Source of the DNA: JBEISR01 sp044371425
GTDB lineage: Bacteria; Planctomycetota; Planctomycetia; Pirellulales; Pirellulaceae
Direction of reading: 5' to 3'
DNA length: 64,000 nt
Assembly (NCBI GenBank): GCA_044371425.1
Contig: JBILTR010000026.1
Span: 5,067 to 69,066 of the forward strand
Below, piece by piece: positions 21,045 through 29,445 of the stretch. The stretch's first letter is position 1. Each line of letters starts with the position of its first letter. The notes below the pieces were generated by a model. That model was not told the DNA's origin. It did no database searches and saw only the letters and a program-made list of their open reading frames with translations. The position numbers and the translations under genes are program-made.

Positions 21045-21950
21045 ATGATGAGAAAGCACCAGTTCGATCTTCGATCGCTGCTCCCCCTGCTGCTTTGGAT
21101 AGCAACTGCAAGTTTTAGCGATCGCCTGCTGGCCGTCGAAGGAGAGGTCTTTCTGCTTTGGGAACAGGGGGCTCCAGGCGCTCTGGGACAGGAGCCGAAG
21201 GACAAGCCCCAGGTGACGCTGCATCGTTTGCCGGGAGTCGATCGAGCGCCGCTATTGATCATCTGCCCGGGTGGTGGTTACGGCGGATTGGCGATGGATC
21301 ATGAAGGGCACCAGATCGTCGCTTGGGCTCTGGAAAATGGGATGTCGGCCTTGCTGTGTGAGTACCGGCATCGAGGCAAGGGGTACGGTCATCCTGCCCC
21401 GCTTCAAGACGCGCAGCGCGCCATCCGCCTGGCTCGCACCCGCGCCGATCAATGGAATATCGACCCCACGAAAATCGGGATCCTTGGCTTCTCCGCAGGT
21501 GGCCACCTCGTCTCCACCGTCATCACCCATTTCGATGCGGGAGATCCAGCAGCGGCCGATCCCATCGCCCGTGCGTCCTCCCGACCCGACTTCGCGATCC
21601 TCTGCTATCCTGTGATCGCTTTCGATCAACCATTCACCCATGGAGGTAGCCAGAAAAACCTGCTCGGTGAAAACCCGGATCCCGCACTGGTTGCCTCTCT
21701 TTCCTCGGAACGTCAGGTCAAATCCGATACACCTCCAACTTTCCTCTTCCATACCCAGGAAGACAAACCGGTGCCTCCTCAAAACAGCTTGGTCTTTTAT
21801 CAGGCGATGGTGGAGAAGGGAGTGCCAGGCGAGCTGCATTTGTTTGAGAAAGGGCCGCATGGAGTGGGGCTGGCCAAGTCGATTCCGGGGACTGCGGAGT
21901 GGCCGAACCTGTGCCTGAAGTGGCTGCGTTCTAGAGGCTTTGTGAAATGA
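21045..21950 (+). CDS. Exported alpha/beta hydrolase (esterase, acetylxylan-esterase/BD-FAE-like)
   Basis: A 301-residue protein with a signal peptide (about 8-30), an oxyanion-hole CPGGGYGGLAMDHEG, nucleophile GFSAGG, and the acid and base of the triad in FHTQEDKPVPPQNS and KGPHGVGL. The layout matches planctomycete carbohydrate esterases with dienelactone-hydrolase fold, which remove acetyl or feruloyl groups from polysaccharides in the periplasm. Substrate cannot be read from sequence. Two ATG codons in tandem open the frame; I use the first. TrmB follows within ten bases, though the two have no evident functional link. Confidence 0.87.
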   Translation: MMRKHQFDLRSLLPLLLWIATASFSDRLLAVEGEVFLLWEQGAPGALGQEPKDKPQVTLHRLPGVDRAPLLIICPGGGYGGLAMDHEGHQIVAWALENGMSALLCEYRHRGKGYGHPAPLQDAQRAIRLARTRADQWNIDPTKIGILGFSAGGHLVSTVITHFDAGDPAAADPIARASSRPDFAILCYPVIAFDQPFTHGGSQKNLLGENPDPALVASLSSERQVKSDTPPTFLFHTQEDKPVPPQNSLVFYQAMVEKGVPGELHLFEKGPHGVGLAKSIPGTAEWPNLCLKWLRSRGFVK

Positions 21951-21957
21951 GGTGTCG

Positions 21958-22767
21958 GTGAGCGATCAACCGCAGGTGGGCGATATCGAGCTGGAGTTAG
22001 GCGTGCCATTTCCCGGAGCGATCGTCTCACAGGAACATTGGACTCAACCTGCTTTGCATCGATTGCCCGAAGGACCGATCGACTGGGTCAAGCTGTTTGA
22101 ACGCAATGCACCGCGCATTCTCGACCTAGGCTGCGGCAATGGACGATTCTTGATCGCATCGGCTCTCAGGCATCCAGAATGGGATCATGTCGGAATCGAT
22201 GTGCTCCCGGTGGTGCTTCGTTATGCCACGCGCCGCGCCCGGCAGCGAGGGCTTGCCAATCTCAAACTGGCGGCATGCGACGGCATCGGATTCCTCACCC
22301 GCCATTGCCGCGATCACGATTTCCACGAAATCCACCTCTACCATCCCCAGCCTTTTCTGGGCACCGGAGCCGAGGCGCGGCGCTTGGTCGATCGGAACTG
22401 GATCGAACAGGTGCTGCGTGTCCTTGCACCGAACGGCAAACTTTTCGTGCAGACCGATAACGCGGCGTACTGGAATTACCTGCTGCAGGTTCTGTCGATG
22501 GTGATGGACGTCGAGCCGGTTTTGCAGCCCTGGCCTGAAGATCCCCAGGGAAGGACGCGCCGTGAGATCATCGCAACACAGAAGGGACTGAGGATCTATC
22601 GAGCCGTAGCGACCCCCAAGGCAGGCTTCAGTCCCGAAGCCTTAAGGGATTTGCTCCACCAAATCCCTGATCCCGTGTTTGATGCCCGCCATGACAAAAA
22701 TCCGAAGGGTTGGACACGCAAAGGCGGCTCACGCCGCAACCGCCGGCGTGGCGATCGCCGATCGTAA
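21958..22767 (+). CDS. trmB: tRNA (guanine-N7-)-methyltransferase, TrmB-like
   Basis: A 269-residue Rossmann-fold methyltransferase with SAM motif ILDLGCGNGRFLIAS, acidic loop VGIDVLP, and the motif IHLYHPQPF...RRLVDRNWIEQVLRVLAPNG; the last is where TrmB has F(P/R)DPWPK...H. It forms m7G46 in tRNA variable loops. The PDPWPK block is altered to YHPQPF, which is unusual, and there is a basic tail of Arg and Lys (residues about 245-269). I start at the GTG at 21958 because TGAGG lies 5 bases before it; the GTG at 21952 is in frame but overlaps that site. Confidence 0.85.
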   Translation: MSDQPQVGDIELELGVPFPGAIVSQEHWTQPALHRLPEGPIDWVKLFERNAPRILDLGCGNGRFLIASALRHPEWDHVGIDVLPVVLRYATRRARQRGLANLKLAACDGIGFLTRHCRDHDFHEIHLYHPQPFLGTGAEARRLVDRNWIEQVLRVLAPNGKLFVQTDNAAYWNYLLQVLSMVMDVEPVLQPWPEDPQGRTRREIIATQKGLRIYRAVATPKAGFSPEALRDLLHQIPDPVFDARHDKNPKGWTRKGGSRRNRRRGDRRS

Positions 22768-22825
22768 ACCAAGGCTCATCGAAGATGAGGATGGTGCGCG
22801 AACGATCAAACCACCTTCCCAATCT

Positions 22826-23031
22826 CTGTGACTCCGTGCCTCCGTGAGACACCTCCGTCGGATCGAAAGGCAACGTCACGAGGCTGGTTTTCTTGCCTCT
22901 CACGGAGGCACCAAGGGCACGGAGGAAAAGCCAGGGATGGAAGTAGAAGTGATCGCGTGATAGGGAATTGAATCCACGCTTAAAGAATCGCATCATCTTC
23001 TCAATCTCTGTGCCTCCGTGCCTCTGTGAGA
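22826..23031. repeat. Dispersed repeat family B, diverged copies
   Basis: Between trmB and dnaE2. It contains ACTCCGTGCCTCCGTGAGAC near 22829, the complementary CTCTCACGGAGGCACCAAGG near 22896, and CTGTGCCTCCGTGCCTCTGTG near 23006. The arms are complementary and may form a hairpin where the two convergent transcripts end. Confidence 0.75.
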
Positions 23032-23060
23032 TCCCTCTTCGTCTGGCAAGCCAAAGCGAT

Positions 23061-26000
23061 TCACCGAAAGTCGCGGGACCCGATGGCGATTCCCTGAAGG
23101 GCGGTTGAGAGATCATCGACATGCCGCACCAGCAGGTGCCGCACCCCCTCCCGCGATTCGAGTATTCCTTCCACCAGCCACGCATTGGACTGTTTGCAGA
23201 CCAGCGAGTATCGTTGCCAGACCTCCTGTCGGAAGACCAAATTGACTGTGCCCGTTTCATCCTCCAGGGTCACAAAGACGATCCCCTTGGCGGTCCCCGG
23301 TTGCTGACGTACCAGGACGATCCCCGCCACCCGGATCGGCTTACCATGCGCAGTCTGCTGCACTTGGCTGGCCGAAAGAACGCCGCCGTAGTTCAATCGC
23401 GCGCGGGAAAACTCCAGGGGATGCCCATGCAGTGATAGACCGGTCGCTTGGTAGTCCTGCGATACCTCTTCCCATGCCGACGTTGGCGCGATCGCTTCGG
23501 GGATCGGGTCGGCTGGATCCTCTGCAAAGTCGAGCAGAGGCGTCGCCTTGCGATCGGTCTTTTGTGCCAAGCTCTCCCAAAGTGCAGCTCGCCGATCCTC
23601 CACCAGGGACTGCAATACCCCCGCATCGGCCAGTCGCGTCATTTCTGCCTGCGTCATTCCGGTCCGCCGTCGCAGCGTTCCGAGATCTCGAAAGTTTCCC
23701 CCCTGCCGTCGTTCCTCAACCCACCGGTCCACCAGTTGGCGTTGCAAACCTTTAACCATTCTCATCCCCAGTCGCAGCGCCCAGCGCGATCTGGGTGACA
23801 CCGACTCCAGATGCGGCATAGGCTGTACCGTTCCCCTCGATGGCTCCAGGGTACAATCCCAGTCGCTGGCGTTGATCTCTGCAGGGAGAATTTCGACGCC
23901 ATGCCTTTTGGCATCCTGCACCAGTTGAGACGGTCCATAGAATCCCATCGGCTGGCTGTTCAGTAGCGCGGCGCAGAAGACAGCTGGATGGTGGCGTTTC
24001 AGCCATGCCGATGCGTAGACCAGATGAGCGAAACTGGCCGCATGCGACTCGGGAAACCCATACTCGCCAAAGCCACGAATCTGAGTGAATACCTGATCGG
24101 CAAAGGCGCGGGAGAGACCGCGAGCCAGCATGCCGTCGACCAACTTTTGTCGGAATTGATCGATCACACCGGGCCTCCGCCATGCTGCCATCGCGCGTCG
24201 CAGCTGATCGGCCTCCCCAGGTGTGAATCCGGCAGCGACCACCGCCAGCCGCATCGCCTGTTCCTGAAAGATTGGAACCCCCATCGTCCGGGATAGCACC
24301 TCCCCGATCTCTTTGGTTGGATAGTGCGGCTGCTGGCCGGTCTGACGGGCTTTCAGGTAGGGATGGACCATCTGGCCTTGAATCGGGCCTGGCCGCATGA
24401 TCGCCACTTCGATTACCAAGTCGTAATAACAGCGAGGCTTAAGCCTCGGAAGCATGCTTATCTGCGCACGGCTTTCGATCTGAAACACGCCGATCGTGTC
24501 GGCCTGGCAGACCATGTCGTAGACCTGTGGATCCTCCTTCGGGATCGTCGCTAGCGACCACTGCGTTTGCTCATGACGCTGCAGCAGGTCAAACGATCGT
24601 CGAATGGCGCTCAGCATCCCCAGCGCCAGGCAATCGACTTTGAGTATCCCCAGCGCATCCAGATCGTCTTTGTCCCACTGGATCACCGTACGGCTATCCA
24701 TCGCCGCATTCTCCACAGGACACAGCTCATGGAGCACCCCTTGCGTCATCACCATCCCGCCGACGTGTTGAGACAAATGGCGGGGAAATCCGATCAATGT
24801 CTTGACCAGATAAACAAAACGTTTCCCCTGTGGCGACATCGGATCAATCCCAGCATCTCGACATCGATCCTCCAGCGGCTTGGGGTCGCGCCGTCCGTCG
24901 GCGATCTTGCTGAGGACATCCAGGCGATCATTGGAAAGCCCCATCGCCTTGCCGCAATCGCGCAGGGCGGATCGGGTACGGTAGGTGATCACCGCCGCAG
25001 TCAATCCCGCTCGATGGCGTCCATACTTCTCATACAGATACTGCAACACCTCCTCCCGCCGCTCATGCTCAAAATCGACATCGATATCCGGCGCCTCGTT
25101 TCGCTCCTTGCTCACAAATCGCTCGAACAGCACATCCATCTGCAGCGGGTCGACCGAGGTGATTCCCAGGCAAAAGCAGACGACACTGTTGGCTGCCGAT
25201 CCCCGGCCTTGGCAGAGGATGCCGCGCGAACGAGCGAATCGGACCAAGTCCCAGACTGTCAGAAAGTAAGGTTCGTACCGCAATTCTTCAATCAACTGAA
25301 ATTCATGTTCCAGCAGCCCCACAATCCGTTGCGGCACCCCAGAAGGATAGCGGCTTCTTGCTCCCTCCCACGTCAATCGCTTCAGCGTCTCAATGGCCGA
25401 AGTCCCCGACTGCGCGCATTCGATCGGGTACTCGTACTTCAGCTCCGACAACGAAAACCGACATCGCTCTGCCACCTCCACCGTCCGTTCCAACGCATCC
25501 TCCGCACCGCGATAGACCTCCCACAATTCCGCGATGGGTCGCATCGCAAACTGCGACGACTTGGGACGCAGCGTGGCGATGCGATCGATGGTGGTGCCAT
25601 GAGCGATTGCGGTCAGGCAATCCTGTAGCACCATCCTCTGCGGGCAATGGTAGAGCACCTGCCCACAGGCCACCCAAGGGACCCCGGTCGACTCCTTCAG
25701 CGATCGATACCCCTCGATCTTGTCACGGTCGTCGACACCGCGATGCAGCGACAGCGACAGGTACCCGTCCTCTTCAAACCACTCGCGAAATCGGGTCACC
25801 CAACCATGCCACGACGCCGGATCAGGACACCGATCAGGGCTTGGAAGGGGTGGCAGTGGAATCTCTGCCGAAGGGGAACTCAACAAGTCATCGATCTCGA
25901 CACTGCAGTCGATCGTTGAAGGTGGCGTGATCGACCGAGCAGGCGGCAGTTCCATCCCCTCCACTTCCGCCTCGTCGTCTCCGGCATCCGCCACGAACCG

Positions 26001-26429
26001 ATCTGGCCCACCGTTGGCCTGAAACGCCGAAGTCATCGCATCGGGCAACTGAAGTCGCAACGCCGCGCACCAGCCTCCGCGATGTGCGACCAGATCGCGC
26101 CAATAAAGAAGCGATCTTCCTTTCTGAGCGCGGCGCCGACCGACGGTCAGCAGCCGACATAGCCTTCCATAGCCCTGCCGCGTCGCGGCCCAGGCAACCA
26201 CCGCCGGGCCATCCACCGGATGCAGCTCGGCCCCCACCACAAACCCCAATCCTAGATCTGCAGCCGCCGTATGCCCGCGTACCACCCCCGCAAAAGTTTC
26301 CCGATCGGTGATCGCCAGCCCCCCATACCCCAGCTCCCTGGCGCGATCCGCCAGCTCCTGAGCATGCGAGGCACCCTCAAGAAACGAAAAATTCGACTTG
26401 CAATGCAGCTCAAAATACCGTCCGGTCAT
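23061..26429 (-). CDS. dnaE2: Error-prone DNA polymerase III alpha subunit (DnaE2)
   Basis: A 1122-residue C-family polymerase. The PHP domain opens with the DnaE2-type FELHCKSNFSFLEGASHAQE, and the palm carries GRGSAANSVVCFCLGITSVDP and the catalytic EAPDIDVDFEHERREEV. C-terminal HhH and OB-fold regions follow (IRVAGIVLVRQQPGTAKGIVF). DnaE2 performs mutagenic translesion synthesis in SOS-type responses, usually with ImuA and ImuB, but neither is in this window. It lies 35 bases after the MnmE-like gene at the end of a GTPase operon, an unusual setting. I prefer the ATG at 26429 to the TTG at 26444. No clear LexA box was found in front of it. Confidence 0.93.
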   Translation of the reverse strand: MTGRYFELHCKSNFSFLEGASHAQELADRARELGYGGLAITDRETFAGVVRGHTAAADLGLGFVVGAELHPVDGPAVVAWAATRQGYGRLCRLLTVGRRRAQKGRSLLYWRDLVAHRGGWCAALRLQLPDAMTSAFQANGGPDRFVADAGDDEAEVEGMELPPARSITPPSTIDCSVEIDDLLSSPSAEIPLPPLPSPDRCPDPASWHGWVTRFREWFEEDGYLSLSLHRGVDDRDKIEGYRSLKESTGVPWVACGQVLYHCPQRMVLQDCLTAIAHGTTIDRIATLRPKSSQFAMRPIAELWEVYRGAEDALERTVEVAERCRFSLSELKYEYPIECAQSGTSAIETLKRLTWEGARSRYPSGVPQRIVGLLEHEFQLIEELRYEPYFLTVWDLVRFARSRGILCQGRGSAANSVVCFCLGITSVDPLQMDVLFERFVSKERNEAPDIDVDFEHERREEVLQYLYEKYGRHRAGLTAAVITYRTRSALRDCGKAMGLSNDRLDVLSKIADGRRDPKPLEDRCRDAGIDPMSPQGKRFVYLVKTLIGFPRHLSQHVGGMVMTQGVLHELCPVENAAMDSRTVIQWDKDDLDALGILKVDCLALGMLSAIRRSFDLLQRHEQTQWSLATIPKEDPQVYDMVCQADTIGVFQIESRAQISMLPRLKPRCYYDLVIEVAIMRPGPIQGQMVHPYLKARQTGQQPHYPTKEIGEVLSRTMGVPIFQEQAMRLAVVAAGFTPGEADQLRRAMAAWRRPGVIDQFRQKLVDGMLARGLSRAFADQVFTQIRGFGEYGFPESHAASFAHLVYASAWLKRHHPAVFCAALLNSQPMGFYGPSQLVQDAKRHGVEILPAEINASDWDCTLEPSRGTVQPMPHLESVSPRSRWALRLGMRMVKGLQRQLVDRWVEERRQGGNFRDLGTLRRRTGMTQAEMTRLADAGVLQSLVEDRRAALWESLAQKTDRKATPLLDFAEDPADPIPEAIAPTSAWEEVSQDYQATGLSLHGHPLEFSRARLNYGGVLSASQVQQTAHGKPIRVAGIVLVRQQPGTAKGIVFVTLEDETGTVNLVFRQEVWQRYSLVCKQSNAWLVEGILESREGVRHLLVRHVDDLSTALQGIAIGSRDFR

Positions 26430-26464
26430 CGAAGCACCTGGCAAACAGGAACCAACGTCTCTGT

Positions 26465-27637
26465 TCAGGTTCTATAGGATGTATCCGTACAGTTCAAGAG
26501 CTGCTTGGCGACCATCCAATTCTCTTGGGAAACGGCCTGATGAAGATGCTCCAGCCGCTCCGCCTGATCCGGCAGGAACAGTGCTGGTTGTTCAACCGTC
26601 CACCCATCTGGAATCCATCGATCCAGCCAACTCTGCGCCAATGTCGCCACGGATTGGGGATCCAGAACGGTGACCATCGCAGTGTGTTGCAATCGATCTG
26701 GGAGGTGAACCAGCGGCTCCAGATCGCACTTGGTACGGACCACCCAGCAACGCTCCCCAAGCATCTCCATCCACGCCTTATGGTCCGATGTCCAAGGCTG
26801 GTCGGCAGCGGACAGCAACCACACAAAGTCCACCTCATCCAGAACCCGCCGCGCGGCGGCGATCCCGAGGCTTTCGATCTCGTCAGAAGATTGCCGCAAT
26901 CCTGCAGTATCGATCAGTTCCAGCGGCCAGCCCCCAAGAGCGATTCGCTGGGAGATCAAATCGCGCGTTGTCCCTGGTGTGTCGTGGACGATCGACCGCG
27001 TGAAGCCGGCGAAGGCATTCAGCAGAGAACTCTTGCCGGCGTTCGGAAGTCCCGCCAAGGCGATCCGACATGGCCTCAGCCACTGCAGACTCCAAGGAAG
27101 CCAGCGCCTCACCGAGTCGATCTTCGCCAGCGCCTCCAAGCGGCTCTTGCTGTCAATCGCTTCCGCAATCCAGCCCCACTGGCGATCCATCGCACCGCGG
27201 CTCTGTACCAAAAGTGCAGCGGCGACTTGACTGGTCGACGCCATCGGCAATGCTTCCCACGCAGCCTGCGCGAAGTAGCCACGCTGGTGCGAGCGATCGG
27301 TTGCCAGCCAACGTGCGTTTGTCGTTGGATGGCAGCCTAGTTGCTGGAGGTCGTCGAGGATGCGTCGAGCGGCCGCGCGACCGCCGTGGCAATGGATCTC
27401 CAGCCGATCCTCTCCCGCCAAGCAGACCACCACCCCCTCCCCAGCGCACTGCTGGGTGGCCTCTCCGCCTGCCCACAGACCGTAACGGATCCGATCGACC
27501 TGAAGTGGACCACGACGGTTGGGAACCCAAAGCTGCTGGAGGAACGCGATCGCCTGTGGTCCCCAGAGACCGATCACCGCCACCGCCGCAGGCGCATCAC
27601 CTGTCAGAAGGCATGCCTGAGTGCTCCGGTCGCTCAC
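26465..27637 (-). CDS. MnmE/TrmE-like GTPase lacking the C-terminal CxGK motif
   Basis: A 390-residue protein with the MnmE N-terminal folate-binding-like region (VAVIGLWGPQAI, LEIHCHGGRAAARRILDDL) and a G domain with P-loop GLPNAGKSS (196-204), DTPGTTRD, LIDTAGLRQSSDEIESLGI and TKCD. Genuine MnmE (about 450 residues) ends in C(I/L/V)GK, whose Cys is needed for tRNA U34 modification; this protein ends NCTDTSYRT, and the PGEFTxRAF block of the N-terminal half is also lost. It is therefore a divergent paralogue with doubtful tRNA-modifying activity. It starts at GTG overlapping the TGA of the upstream GTPase gene, so it is translationally coupled. Confidence 0.85.
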   Translation of the reverse strand: MSDRSTQACLLTGDAPAAVAVIGLWGPQAIAFLQQLWVPNRRGPLQVDRIRYGLWAGGEATQQCAGEGVVVCLAGEDRLEIHCHGGRAAARRILDDLQQLGCHPTTNARWLATDRSHQRGYFAQAAWEALPMASTSQVAAALLVQSRGAMDRQWGWIAEAIDSKSRLEALAKIDSVRRWLPWSLQWLRPCRIALAGLPNAGKSSLLNAFAGFTRSIVHDTPGTTRDLISQRIALGGWPLELIDTAGLRQSSDEIESLGIAAARRVLDEVDFVWLLSAADQPWTSDHKAWMEMLGERCWVVRTKCDLEPLVHLPDRLQHTAMVTVLDPQSVATLAQSWLDRWIPDGWTVEQPALFLPDQAERLEHLHQAVSQENWMVAKQLLNCTDTSYRT

Positions 27638-29445
27638 CCTCCCGTCTCCTCCACCGCCCCAGTCACACGGAGCAGAAACTGCGCCTTCTCAAGCAGCGGA
27701 TCGTCGTAGGTGATTTGCAGCAGTCCTTCGGATCGCATCTGATCGATCAACTGATGGTGCTGAGCCAATACGCGACGACCGATCTCCTGCAACCGAGATC
27801 GCCTCAGCAACCAGGTGAGCACCACCATGGCGAAGAGAAAAACGGGAAATAGGGAGACCATGCCACTGGTTAGGAACAGCGATGGGGAAGGATGAGGAAA
27901 CTCCTCGATTTTCGCGACGCCATCGGTCATCGCATGAAAGGAAGCTGCAATGTACTGGCGATAGACCGCCACGATCGGCCCAGCCATCAGCCCCCAAAAA
28001 ATGACGCTCGCAATTAGCCCCAGCAGCTGCAGCATCGACCAAGGCACCTTGGATCGCTCCATCTGTTCGTCAAAAGCCAGATGGGACCTTGTCTGCAGTT
28101 CCTCCAATCCGCTCAACCGAATCATTCCCTCCCGATTGCTCGGTGACCGGTGGCTAAGCGGGCCTAGGGAGGAATCCAGAGAGGCATAGAACTGCCGCTG
28201 GATCGGATCCCATCGGTCTTCTAGCTGCTGCGATACACGCTGCCGGATTCCCTGCTCGATCGCCTGCTGCGCTTGACGCGAATTTTGAAGATTACGAGCC
28301 CAGGCGATGAGGGTGCCAAAAAGTGAAGGGACGCTGCCGGTGAGGGCCCAAAGCAATCGATCCCAGGCACCGGCGACTAGACTGAGCATCGAGATCGCGG
28401 TGCGATAGGGAAACCAGATCCCCGCCGTATCCTGTACGATCTGCGCTCGGCGGCGACCTCGAATCGCTGTCTCCAGAACGGCATTCGATCCCAAAAGCGA
28501 TTCGATCACCTGCGAAGGAAGCTTCTCTGCCTCCCGCTCGATCGTCCTCAAGGAACCAAGCAGTTGGGGAACCTCCTGCTGCATCCCCTGCGCCACCTGC
28601 CGAAGGTATCGCTGACGCGCTGCGTCCAACCGAGACTGTCGCGACTGAGCGAATCGATCCAGCGACAGACCGCCAAGCCGTTCGCGAAGTTGCTGCCTCC
28701 AACGCTCCGCCGCCCCTGGTTCATCTCCCGTCGCCTCGAAATCCTCGATCAGAATCGGTGCCAACCACTGCGTCTTTTCGGCGCTTTGCCGCAACCATCG
28801 CGACCATGCGTCGAGATCTTCCGCTAGCGACGGGCCGCAGACTCCATCCACAAGATCGGAAGGGGGAACCGCCGTGATGACAGGAATGCAGATCGCTCCT
28901 TCGATCCACGAGGCGATGCGACTGGCGATCGCCGACCGCAGTTGATCGCGCCGCATCACCAGAATCTGAATCGGCGACATCTGCAACAGAGCGCGGGTTC
29001 GATCTGCGATGGAGGCATCCGCGTCGGTGACTCCGGGTGTATCCAGAAGCGTGTAGGGAACCCCCAAAGCGGCCAACTGGTCGGATGGAATCTGCACCCA
29101 CCGCTCCTTACCACCCTCCATCTGCTCGGGCGCGACAGGCCCAACCCAGACCACCTGCGAAGTCGCTTCGCTCCGCAACACACCGCTTGGGATCTGGGAT
29201 CGCAAAGTAGCCGACTGGATCAGTTGCCTGACCAACCAGCTTTTGCCCTGCCCGGTGGGCCCCACCAACGAAATCAACTGAGTTGGGATCCCGCGGCTAT
29301 CGAGGATCTGGTCGACTTCCTGAGCGAACTGTGCCGCGCTAGTGCGCACCGCCGCAGCGATCGGTCGGTCTGGAAACAACGACTCCACCGCCCCCAATAC
29401 CCGCTCTCCAAACTGCCTTTGGTAATCCGCTTCAAGTCGCGTCAT
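27634..29445 (-). CDS. Membrane-associated GTPase (dynamin/YfjP-like superfamily), second of the operon
   Basis: A 603-residue protein with P-loop LVGPTGQGKSW (61-70), switch motif LLDTPGVTD (about 133-141), long alpha-helical stretches after the G domain, and two transmembrane helices (about 470-495 and 523-548) with a short charged C-terminal tail. The Lys-Ser of the loop and DTPG agree with the GTPase superfamily; NKxD is not clear. Such proteins bind or remodel membranes or act as sensors. It overlaps the gene before it by 14 bases and the MnmE-like gene after it by 4. No specific family name can be given. Confidence 0.8.
   Translation of the reverse strand: MTRLEADYQRQFGERVLGAVESLFPDRPIAAAVRTSAAQFAQEVDQILDSRGIPTQLISLVGPTGQGKSWLVRQLIQSATLRSQIPSGVLRSEATSQVVWVGPVAPEQMEGGKERWVQIPSDQLAALGVPYTLLDTPGVTDADASIADRTRALLQMSPIQILVMRRDQLRSAIASRIASWIEGAICIPVITAVPPSDLVDGVCGPSLAEDLDAWSRWLRQSAEKTQWLAPILIEDFEATGDEPGAAERWRQQLRERLGGLSLDRFAQSRQSRLDAARQRYLRQVAQGMQQEVPQLLGSLRTIEREAEKLPSQVIESLLGSNAVLETAIRGRRRAQIVQDTAGIWFPYRTAISMLSLVAGAWDRLLWALTGSVPSLFGTLIAWARNLQNSRQAQQAIEQGIRQRVSQQLEDRWDPIQRQFYASLDSSLGPLSHRSPSNREGMIRLSGLEELQTRSHLAFDEQMERSKVPWSMLQLLGLIASVIFWGLMAGPIVAVYRQYIAASFHAMTDGVAKIEEFPHPSPSLFLTSGMVSLFPVFLFAMVVLTWLLRRSRLQEIGRRVLAQHHQLIDQMRSEGLLQITYDDPLLEKAQFLLRVTGAVEETGG

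Noticed and set aside
26429..26480. LexA-type operator in front of dnaE2 (GAAC...GTTC)
   Set aside because: GAAC and GTTC occur but spacing does not fit a known LexA box, and the gene lies inside an operon.
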